64,000 nucleotides of DNA from Hyposmocoma kahamanoa (Eukaryota > Arthropoda > Insecta > Lepidoptera > Cosmopterigidae): assembly GCF_003589595.1 (NCBI RefSeq), contig NW_020653726.1, positions 16,293,486 to 16,357,485 of the forward strand, read 5' to 3'. Below the pieces are notes generated by a model. The model saw only the letters and a program-made list of their open reading frames with translations, was not told the origin of the DNA and made no database searches. Positions 51,801 through 63,800 of this stretch are shown piece after piece; the stretch's first letter is position 1; each line of letters starts with the position of its first letter. The position numbers were made by a program, and so were the translations under genes.

Positions 51801-54800
51801 TATTATCTTGAAAATATGACCTAGACTAAGTTAAGTCATTAAATTTTATTTTATTTCATTTCTTAGTATTTTTTTGTAGCGTTAATATCAGGCTCCTAAG
51901 TATGGCAAGATTTTGATTTGTTATTATTTTTATTGTTGGCGGTGTCCTAAAGTACTCCGTTGATCCGATATAATTTACTAAAACTATGACGTAGTCGTAG
52001 TGGATATCAGAACTGTATTTTAATGTTCAGGGAGTCACTGTCGTCCTGATTAACCTCTTGAGTTTCTTGCCAGTTCTGCACTGGAGTACACAAAGGGCAT
52101 TACAGTTAAGAACTCATCTCGTTTGTGTAGTAAAGGAGTTATTCCTTTAGTGGTACTAAAATAAATGGAAATTTTAACTAGGCTATATATATGTATTAGA
52201 ATCTAGAAAGTCTGAATTAAAAACTAATTATTTTCGACCTGCAATTTCCAGAAAATCGTTAGGGATTTTTTTTAATACTATGTAAAGTAAAACGGAACGC
52301 AATCCCACGAAACGGAACAGACTTTTATGTAATTTTTAGGCTAATGTGCCAGTCGCTAATGCCAAAGAAGTATTGACAGATCAGATGTCATTCTTATTGC
52401 AATTTTAGCCAAATAGTATTAAGATTTTGAATATTTTAGCGTTTAAGTGTTGCTGCTTTATGGACTTTTTTTGTATCGCAGTGTTGCTGGTAATAAATTT
52501 AACATATCTACCACACTTTTGTTTTAAATAAAGAAATAAAAAATGCAGGTCACAATATTTTTTTATTATTATTTTGCTAAGCTCTTTATTTCAAGCTTAT
52601 ATCTAGCAAAAAATTTGAGGCTGGTTAATTTTTTCTGGGAATAAAGTACCAAGCTCCATAGTAATTCACATCTTCACTTCAGCCGACAGATGCGTATTGA
52701 TGGATATCATTATTATGTTCAGGCCATTTCAACCCACTCCTGGGTATTGATTTCTTCTTTATTGCGTTAATTTTTACGGTCCTGCGCGATCCCGCAAATC
52801 TGACGATATCGTCAGATCATCACGTTGGTGGTACCTTTCTCTCTCATTTTGGCCTCTATTCTGTGACGGCATCGTCCGTCTTCTCGTCTAGCCAAATGTC
52901 CCGCCTATCTCTAACTTAACCTCGTAATGCGATTATTTAGGTCATCGACCTTCGTTTTTCGTCGAATTTCGACGTTAAGTACGCTATCCACGAGGAAAAT
53001 TCCTTCGTAATGCATGACAAACCTCGACCGACCTCCGTGGTCGCGTGGCTTGCACACTGGTTTTCATGGTGTCACCATCTTTGAAGTCCCGGGGGTTCGA
53101 TCCCCGGTCGGGTCTAACTAACTTTTCTACACTGTCTCAGGTCTGGATGTTTGTGGTACCGCCGTTGTTTCCAATTCTCATAACACAAGTGCTTTAGCTA
53201 CTTATTTTGGGATCAGAGCAAAGTATGTGACGGATGTTGTCAAATATTTACGTCTATATTTATTCAACATAGAGGACTTTTTGTGCGACCTTAATTTTGT
53301 GCACAAAATTATAAATATTTATAAATATGCATATTTTGCGTAGTGCGGGTCCATGTCTCTGAACCCTAGGTGAGGATCGGCAAGACACATTGATTATAGA
53401 CTTTTGTCTTCAGGCACTGACATTGATGCACATTATCTCCCTTAAAGATCGCTACAACGATCATCAGTCTTGACAAATTCGTATCTACCGTGTTCCTGCA
53501 GCCTTTACCAGTTTCAACCTTCAGTTTGCTTCTCCAAGAATAATTTGAATTGGGGTCTGAAAAGTAATTTTAAATAAATTTTTAAGGAAATTGATCTGAA
53601 TTATTACGAGTATATCGGGACATTTTGTGTATAGGTGTTATAATTTTTGTTTCAGGGTCGTGGGCGCCAATGGCCTGGTCTGCACGAACGGTGATCCTCG
53701 CAACCTTTCCCAGTTTAGAAAGCTGTCCCGATACATCATGCAGGAAGACCTGCTGCAGCCGTTTATCACAGTTCAGGAACAGATGAACATGGCTGCCGAT
53801 CTCAAGCTTGGAAATGTCATTTCTAAGGAAAAGAAGTCTGTTGTTGTAAGTAAATAACACAACCGTTATTTTTATTTATACAAGTACACCGCATTTGAGT
53901 AATTTACTAAATAACTATGAAGTTCATATTTAAATAGGCATACAATTTAATAATAATTCATATAAGACAGACGCATACCCATCCTCTCACAAAACCTCGA
54001 ACATTCACCACACACAGCCTTGTAAATACATTACAGTCTGGTATAGATGCTATAAGGCGAAATGCTATCGTTGTTTATTATAGGCTTTGAAGCGCTTGAG
54101 GTAGATGGGGAGATATTCATTTTACGATATTTAAACATTTCTCTTTTATAAATAAAATATATTCTATTTGTAACAAAAATAAAAATATTTCTTTTAACAA
54201 TGAAATTACTCATAAGCTCCTGACATGTTTATTACGGAACACGGAAAAGGCAATGTCATTGAAATATTTCTAATAACAATCGAATGAAACTGTTTTATTT
54301 TCGTAGTCGAACGTAGTAAAAAAAATTAAATTTTGCAAAACTTCGTGGTTTTTTTATCAAACGAAGTTTAGTCAATCGTATTTCATGCCCCATAGTTGAC
54401 AACCGGTTTCTCCTGTTTTTTTTTATAATAACAACGCTCACAATCAACATAGCCCCGCACTAGGGAAACCCTGTGTCGCGGGTGCCATGGACATAGACAA
54501 CCACAAATTACACCCAAACTCACGAGAGAAATAAATGTAGGCCATACAAATATTTCTCACGGGACGGGAATCGAACCTGGGACCTCTGCGTGGTAGTCCG
54601 GCATGGTAACCGTTCGGCCACGGAGGCAGTTACAAGTTTTTATTATCAATTAAAAAAACGAATTGAAATTAAGTTTTTATTGAATGTCGGGATGTTGCAC
54701 CGGCATGATATTCAATTATTTTTTGTGAAATTAAAAAACAAGATCTGCAAAAACATGGAAAGATTCGTGAGGTCCGTTGGTTCGTTCCGTGGCTTAGTTG

Positions 54801-57800
54801 GCATAGCGTCTGGTACGGTTTGCTAGAAGACGTTGGTTCGAATCCAACTAGATCGACGTAAATCTTTGTTTAATAATTATGAAAACACAAAATTGAATTC
54901 ATATTTTTCCATTTCGAAAAATCGACTTTTGTTATGATCGAAATACTTCAAAACGTCTATTTTGGGTCTCACTTCACCTGCGTGATTACTTTAATTACTG
55001 TTTAATATCAATCTATAACATATTCAGGATGTTGTTGCACCTGCCATGATTTTGCAGTGCATCGGGGTTGTTCGTCATAGCTAAGGCTAATTAATGCAGC
55101 TATTATCCGAAAAACAGTGGTTTCCCAGGCGCATAGAGTTCGTGGCAGCGACACACACAGCCTCCTGAATATAATTGCAAACAGGGTTCAGAGTTCTTTT
55201 CAAGGGCACTGATACCGATGCTTTTTTACTAACCTTTATGGATGAATATTCCGAAATAAAGATATTTGAATTTCAATATAATCTGCCGTCCACTGCTAAG
55301 TGACAAATGATCAAATATCCGGTTTAAATGGCAAAAGGTACAAAATTATTTTTTTAAAACAGTTTTTTTTATATGTTCGACTTATCGGGACTTACCCTAA
55401 CGATGCATAGCGGAAATATCATTAAACAATATGTCAAAAAATTATTTTATCACTTAACCGCGTTTTAGTTAGTGGACGCCAGAATTAAGGCTCTCTACGG
55501 GACAAGTGTATCTTCTAAGGCAAAGGTTTTGTAAAGTAAGCGATAATGAAACTAAAATGATACGCCAAAAATATATTCCACGCGAATCAATGATACTTAT
55601 AATTATACGGTGTAACTTGACATCGTTACTAGGAAGTCATTTGGCATTGATCTTTAAACTTTGACTTATGTACATAATTATAGATTATGTATTCAAGAAA
55701 TTAGTGGAATTCCACATTCAGATTACATACAGTTTTCTGGCCCAGTTTTGAAGGGGTTTTATTGGTCAATCTCTTCCCACGTTTCCATCTACATTCGCTC
55801 TATAAGTTGGTACTGGCAACTTACAGAATCCTCTTTATACGACCAAACCATAAAATTATTTCCGTTTCTATCTTGGTCACTATACCTTTCAAACCGTAAC
55901 GCTCTCTTACTGTCTTATTCAGATTTTGTGTGATACGCATTGACTTACAATTATATGGACGTTGGGTCCGTGCTAAAAAGTGTCCGAACTTATAGGGCGT
56001 TAAAATCGTATACAGAGCGTCATTCACGCTTTAGTCTTCGTTTGTTCGACTGACAGCGAAGCAAGCAAAATTAGACAGTACTGCGATGACATTACAATTT
56101 AAATTCAACGTTTTAGCTTTTTCATATTCCTTTACATGTCACTACGTTGAAATAGGTTGACTTGGGACCATTCATTTGTAAGTCAATGGAGATACGCAAT
56201 ATTTTTCACCTCACTAGCTCGAAAAAGCTTTCTTTCTCATTAGAAACCTGCGCGCAAAAGCGTTTTCACACTAGCATGGAAAAGATTTTTGAAATTCGAG
56301 CTTGACTATGTGGTGCATGTAACTTTTTCTTTCGTTTAAAAAAAACATAATGATATGTTCAACTGCTTCATTATGTATGTAAAAACCCGTTGGTATATTT
56401 TGTTCTTATTATTGTTGACATTAAATTGACAGCGATAACTAATTTTGTTTATTAAATTATGTTAATTCGTCGAAGAACTAAACTGATTTATGTATGATGA
56501 TATAGTTCAACTGTTTTTCTTTCATCTACCATTTTCCTCGCCATAGTGAGGTGAAAAGTTGTGTGTTTCGCTCGGCAGCAAAGTTGTTTTGCGTCTCGTG
56601 TCTTGAACCCTCGCTACGCTCAGGTTTGAATACAAGCAATCGCCAACGCACGCGTCAAACAACAACTTTGCAGCCTTGTATAACAAATAACTATTAATTA
56701 CCCGAAAAAAAAAAAAATCATCACATCGCAAGATCAAACTCGTTGCAAAAACAAATTACTACGAAAGACGTACGTCAATCATTCGGCTTTAATTTCCATT
56801 GAAAACCAGCCTAATATTGGTTGTGGCATTAGTTGAATGAATATTACAAATGGTAGTTTAATTATTATTAATACAAAGATCGAACAAACAAAGAGAAAAA
56901 TTCCTTCGATCGAATATTGTATTACAATTGTTTGTTATTTAAAAGTTTTGTTTCGTTTATTTATTTATTTGACACACACTTCAATAAACATTGTCAATAT
57001 GCACAATATTGAATCAAACCGAACCACAGTAACATAACTAATATTTATACTAATTAATTTTTTATTGAATTGATATTCAATTATTTTTTGTGAAATTACT
57101 CCACTAGTTTGTTATAATTATTAATACAAAGATCGAACGCTCAGAAAAAACACTTAGAAAAACATTCGTGTTCGATCTTTGTATTAATAATTATAACAAT
57201 AATATTATACTGTTTTGTGTTTAGTAGTGAGATATTTATTATTATTATAATCTTGTAAACCATAACTGGTTTGACACAATACAGTTGAATTCATTTCTAA
57301 CGACATACATAATTTCTACATACTAAAAACCAATCATCTAAAACAATAAGTGGGTATGTCATTAAAAAATTGAACTAATTGTTACGTTGTTTTTATTTAT
57401 TCTTTCTTTTTGTTTATTTTTGTATTGCGTCATTTCCATTAAATTATTCAATTAAATTCGTCAATTCCATTCTAAATATTACGGAAAATATTGTTTTAAT
57501 GCAAATATTTTAAATCGTAGTTGTATAAATTTTCAGGTACATGAAATAGTTCAACTTCTGCGTCTGGGCAATGCGACGAATACAACCAGTGAACGGCTGT
57601 CGGGTGGTGAGAGAAAACGTCTATCCATCGCTTTGGAGCTACTCAATAATCCCCCTGTTATCTTTTTGGATGAACCCACTACGTAAGTTAATAGGTTTTC
57701 GCGATTGTTAAACATAGGAATTGAAACGATTTTTTCAGATAACTTTTCACGCTTTTTCTATACATGCGAGCATATAGACAAGAGAAATGTTTGTCTATGC

Positions 57801-60800
57801 TTGTTACATCAGTCAATGTTACGTCGGACTGTTGCGATTTTGTTAAAGATCTTGCCGAGTTGATTTCTTCTATTTTATGTTTATTTATATATGTTTAGTT
57901 ACTAAATGAAAGCAATGTTTTTGACTTACTGAACGTATTTATTGTATTTAATAAAAATGTGCAGAGCTGGACTGTGAAAAAAAAAAGGAAATCACAGAGA
58001 GACAGAACGAGTGAATTTAGACAGAATGAGGAGCTTGATTGATTAGTTCGTTCACGAACAATACTGCTTAGCGGTAGAAATAAGTGGCAGATTCTATCCT
58101 GGACGAACTCTTTCACAAGGAGATCTACTGCTACAAAATTTTCTTGTTGATTTGTGAAATTAAATTGAGAAACGCTAATCGTATTTAGCGAGTTCTTTTT
58201 TCAAAAAAGACAAAATACTAGATATTTGTCCATGTTCTATTCAAAATTTATTGCGACAAATACGTAAATGGGTGACCATAATTTTGATTTCGCTTATGAA
58301 GGTTGACAAGTTTTGTTTCGCACGATTAGGCTGCTCGGCGGCGGTAACTATTTCGTATTTTGTTATTCATACGAATAACAGGTAGATATTGCATATACCC
58401 CGCACTAGGGAAACCCCGTGTCGCGGGAGCCATGGGCACACACATAGACAACCACAAATTACACCCAAACTCATTAGGGAAATAAATGTAGGCCATACAA
58501 ATATTTCTCCTTTCTGCTAGGACCTCTGCTTGACAGTTCGGCATGGTAGCCGTTCGGCCATGGAGGCAGTAAATTAGTTTATGGCGATTGAACTCAGGAA
58601 AGGTTACAATTTCACGTAATCTCTTAAATTTTATCATGTTTAATAAAACTGTTATTCAGTATACGTAATTTCATTTTATTTATTTTTGTTTTCCAGTTTT
58701 TGTCGAAGCTTGCTCTTATGACTTTTTCAGTTGTGCCTCTTGGCATATTATATTCGTTGTTGCTTATAGTAGATAAGAATATCATGGCAATAGAACATTA
58801 TGATAATCAAGATATAAATATTGCAATTAATACAGCGACATCTTTTGTCAGTTTCTGGTATCTGTAAAGAATCTAATCTTCAATCAGAAAATATTCTACC
58901 TCTAAGGGTGGCAAAAAAGTGGATGTATCCGGTTTATTGATTTCAAAAGAATACATTATAGTCCTTAGATACCTACATAAAGTATGAGTATTCAAATGCT
59001 GTCATCGAATATAGAGGCAACTACAGGGACAGATTTAAAATAATCTCAGTACAGAGTACTAAAAAAACCGACCTCAAAAGTACATACGTGGAATTACGTC
59101 TATTTGCTAAGTTTTATTGGAATATAATAATATAAGTGAAATTTAGGCGCTATTTATAAAAATGAATGTTCATGCGTGATCAGCCACCCTCAGAGGTGGA
59201 TGATTTTCTTCAAAATGAAATGGGACCACTATGGAGGTACCCTCTTTCCATCAAAAAAATAATCATGAAAATCGGTTCACAAATACCGTAACATATCATA
59301 TCATATCGTTTATTGCATTATGTGGTACAGTAAGGTCTTAAAAATAATACATAACATGATCCAACATAAACCCTGTAAGGGCACAGCAATTTGACTTACT
59401 TCACTAGGTACATTGTAAATTATTAATTATAATCGATGAATTCTTGCAAATTGTAAAAACAGTTCGACAGTAAAAAAACCTTTAACTTATTAACAAACAT
59501 ACGTTCCGTTTCAATATTTCGTATTATGAGGGGTATTTTATTATAAATTTTTATTGCCATATGGTGTGTGCCAGAAGATACAATGTATAAATTTGTAAAT
59601 GAACCAACCAACTTATTTCTTTTTTTTAGTCCTTTCAATTATTTTGAAATTTGAATTGTATTCTAATAAAAAAATGGAAGCAAATAATTTGCTACAATTT
59701 GCAAAATAGTTTTTTTTGTGTTATCAAGCGACGGGACAAACAAGTCGTGCGCCTGGTGGGAAGCGACATGCCTATCCATGACAGTGTCATTTAGAGTTTT
59801 AAATCGCAAAGATCTAAGGGGCACTGCTACTACCTGTCACCCTGAGAAATAAGTTGACAAGTACCTGTTGAAAGACCAAGTACAAAGACACGACGCAAGC
59901 ATATAGAAAAATTCGTGAGGTCCGTTGGTTCGTTCCGTGCCTTAGTTGGTATAGCGTCTGGCACGGTATGCAAGAAGACGTCGGTTCGAATCCGACCGGA
60001 TCGAAGGAATTTTTTCTGTGTGTTTTTTCTGAGTGTTCGATCTTTGTATTAATAATTATAACAAACTAGTGGAGTATTTTAACAAAAAATAATTGAATAT
60101 CAATTCAATAAAAATTTAATTAAGTATCTGTAATTTCACCAGCACCCTTATTTATCCTTGAAAATCAGAACGCAGTAATTAATGTGGCCTACACGGCAGC
60201 AGAAAGTTTTATACAGATTTTAAAAAGTATATTTTTAGATTCTAAAGCATATTATTATCTATTAAATGAGTACACGATTAATTTAAATACAATATATGAT
60301 CAATCTTCGCTGGTATGGTATACGCACGTCTGATACTACTCTTTAAAACAATACTAGTTATTTGTAAAACGTGTCAAAAGTAAATGCTTTTCAAGGTTTA
60401 ATAGTACGAGTATTTTATTAGCCGTTAAATAAGGTATTTGTGATTTAGTGCCGTAGTAAATAACGGGTATTTTGCTGAAGATTGTTTTTACGATCTCCCT
60501 TTCTGTCTTTACTAATGTATTTTATAGGCCTGTATTTAAACCTGTATTTAATAAGTTTTGAAATAAGTATGTTTTATATGCAGTAGGCGTCAGGCAGCGA
60601 GCGAAGCTTTCTTGGTAGCTACTTCATTTGCACAATCTGCCTTAAAAATAAAAATACATTACATACTTGCATAAAAATGCTATTTTACAGGTCGTGAGTC
60701 GTGAGAAAACTTACATTTTCAATTAATCAAATTTTAGTACCAATAGAGCTTCTTGTGAAAGAGTTTACTTTTTATATTTCGTTTTAATGTTATTTTATTA

Positions 60801-63800
60801 CCTATCTACTTTTAACTTTTAGTTTTAATTTATTATTATTAGTTTTATTTATTTTTTATTTTTTCTAAATTTACAAGTGTTTGCTGATGTTTTGTAAGCC
60901 ACCAATAAATCTTTTTCTATTCTTCAATTTAAGTGTCCTCTGTTTCGCCGGCAGAGGACATTACTCTGTTTCGCCGTCCGCCAGTTTGTGTTGGCTCTGC
61001 TTATTACAGAAAAAACAACTGTGCAACAACGAACGCCTTGTATCTGTACAAGTTAGATTAGATAGGTATCTATGGAATCTCTAAAATAATATGTAATGTC
61101 GCATTGCAGTGGTCTAGACGATGTGGCATCATCAACATGCTTGTCTCTCCTCAAACGAGTAGCAAGAGGTGGTAGAACAGTCATCTGTTCAGTCCACACG
61201 CCTTCAGCTCGTCTGTTTGCGGAGTTCGACCATGTATATGTGGTTGCAGATGGAAGATGTGCTTATCAAGGCACTGCAGCCGGGGTAGTGCCTTTCCTGA
61301 AGGAACTGCAACTACCATGTCCTATTACTTATAATCCTGCTGATTTTGGTAAGTATCATTCAAGGTAGTGTTTTAGTAGTTATATCTTGGTTAATTTTCT
61401 TTTCTGAATGATACACGTGTTCTTGGTTTGTCTTATAACCGAAGTTTAGATGCTATTTTTTACATAATTATAATTTTTATAAAAGAAGCTACCACAACAG
61501 TTTGTGGAATTACATCTATTTGGCAAGTTTTATTGAAATTGGTTGGCAGATAGTGAGTGAAATTTAATAAACCAGATTCATTCCCTGATTTGTCACCCTT
61601 CGTTTTCTTCAAATTTGAATGGGAACACTGCTGAGGTACGCCTTTACAAAAAAAAAATCGTAATAGGTTCATAAAAGTTGGAGTAATTGCACATCATATG
61701 CAAAAAAATACAGTCGAATTGAAAGCCTCCTCCTTATTTCAAAATGTGTCGGAATAGGTGCGGAGAACAAATACCTTTGTCTCACCTGATGGAAAGTAAC
61801 GATGAGGTCGACGAAGGAGCATGCTCACCAAAATAAAGCAAATGTACTCTCGCCTTGAAAAGGTCCAAATTAAGTGTTCAGGGAATAAGTTTGCAGGTAG
61901 GGAATTCCACTCCATAGCAGTTCGCAGTATACTCGTAAATGTCCGTTTCGAATCCGAGAAAATACGAATGTCGCTTGTACACCTGGCGATAAAATGATCC
62001 CTGTGACATTTCGGACTGTTATTTCTCGGATTCGGAACAGGGAGTCTACTCTCGATCTCCGTCCGACATCCGTCCGAAACAATTACTGCCAAATAAGTAA
62101 TACTTGATCAAATGAGAAGATGCGTGATGCGAATGAAGCTTCATTCTTGACACTTGTCTTTTTATTTTGTCGAATATTACTTATTTGACAGTAATTGTTT
62201 CGGACGGATGTCGGACGGAGATCGAGAGTAGACTCCGATACGAATCGGACGTAACGAATAACGCTCGTAGACTTTCTTTATTCTATTGAGTGGCACAATC
62301 GATTTATCATTTTAATGTCATTCCATATTCCTTTATGGACAGGCGATGGGGAATTTTTATTTACAGTTTTTGCTGTACAAAAAAGTTTGAAGTTTGAATG
62401 CAAATGATGTTGTTTAATGCTGCATATGAAATAAAACTATGCAGTAGTGGTAAAATATGGATGGAGGCAGTAATGTTACAAATTTCTTCTATTCTAGTGA
62501 TAGAAGTTTCATGTGGTGAATACGGAAACCATGTAGATAGAATGGTGTCGGCAGTAGAAAACGGTAAAAATCAAAAATGGAAAGACTACGCAGTGAAAGA
62601 ACTGACTTTGGAAGAAATGGAGATAGAACTATTAAACACGGGAGGTGTAGAGAAACATAACTATAAGTATGGAAGTACAGGATTCCAACAGTTCATGGTG
62701 CTGTTGAAGAGAATGACGTTGCAGACTTTAAGAAATAGGGTAAGTTATATAATACAACCACACCTACTCAAGGTAACAGACACCAAATAATGATTATCTT
62801 TTACTTACAGGACTACCTGAGACTTCGTACAGGGCTACATCTCTTTCTGGGTATCATCGTGGCAGCGTTGTTCAACAGGATGGGCCAGGACGCATCTAAG
62901 ACTATCTTCAACTTTGGTTTCTGTTTCGCTTGCGCTATTGTGATGCTGTATACTCCTATGATGCCGATTTTACTAGCCTGTGAGTATTTTCTGTTCTTTT
63001 GGCACCATATCTATCTCGGTCATGTTTTCCTTTGTGTCTTTTTCAACTTTTGACAAATCAGTTATTATAATTTCGTACTGTTTTGTAATAGTTTCTTTAT
63101 AATTTTTTTTATATAGTGTATTTGTATCATACAACGGTCCATTAGGCTAAGTCAAATTCGTTTATACTCCCAGTGTAGTAATATATTATTTAAATATTTT
63201 CTTAATAAACTTGATTAAACTTGATAACTAAACCGCTTCTTTTTATGTTCCAGTTCCATCAGAAGTGCAATTAGTTAAAAGAGAATACTTCAACCGATGG
63301 TACGGTCTAAAGCCCTACTTCGCAGCATTAGTGGTCTCCAGGACTCCATGCACCATCTTTTTCAGCGTCTTGTACATATCTATTACATATCCACTGACAT
63401 CCCAGCCTTTGGAGTTACCGAGGATTTTAATGTTTACTGCAACTTGTATCATGATTGCTTTAATATCGGAGAGCATGGGTACTGTTATATCTTCAACTTT
63501 GAGTGTTGTTGTAAGTATCTTGCTATTGTTGACTCAGTTTTAATTCCAATGGCTGTCGATAGTAATGTCAAAAGTATTTCAATTACCAATTAAATTTTCG
63601 AAGTCTTACTTGTCACCGATATTAGTAATGGCACTTGTATATAAATCAATTGTATGATATGGTCAAGTGACGTTTAGGTTTATGTTAGTGCAGGAGTTGA
63701 ACGTCATGATTTATTATCCGAATTAATCACGATGGAGCTTTCTCTGATATTGATTTTATTGTTTCCAGAACTCGGTCTTCACTGGCCCCTGTTTAAGTGT

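Larger units (their letters stand above)
37017..53655 (+). other. ABCG intron 2 (16.6 kb)
   Basis: GT-AG intron between the Walker A and Q-loop exons. It holds the J repeat pair, two hAT-type MITEs, several R1 copies, SINE heads and two LINE remnants. A GC-richer block at 49553-49800 is unexplained. Parts of 40440-41300, 42660-43890, 48020-48470 and 51590-52680 show nothing recognisable. Confidence 0.85.
53846..57536 (+). other. ABCG intron 3 (3.7 kb)
   Basis: GT-AG intron containing an S2 SINE (54424-54631), inverted S1 copies (54684-54890, 57054-57196), an inverted homologue of the 38.74-39.24 kb repeat (55270-55480), hAT-type MITE A copy 3 (55938-56188) and repeat L (56205-56700). Confidence 0.85.
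57683..61109 (+). other. ABCG intron 4 (3.4 kb)
   Basis: GT-AG intron with an R1 3' fragment (58055-58140), an S2 SINE (58396-58570), R2 pieces (58870-59285), a LINE end (59305-59640) and an R1 copy split by an S1 insertion (59725-60200). Nothing recognised in 60200-61109. Confidence 0.85.
61349..62497 (+). other. ABCG intron 5 (1.15 kb)
   Basis: GT-AG intron occupied by an R2 copy (61485-61735) and a family M repeat with a long inverted repeat (61905-62240). Confidence 0.85.

Noticed and set aside
53582..53860. 92-codon minus-strand ORF over exon 3
   Set aside because: Antisense shadow of the coding exon.
62398..62497. upstream extension of exon 6
   Set aside because: The open frame continues left, but the acceptor at 62497 and phase from exon 5 place the start at 62498, and the extension does not resemble ABCG.
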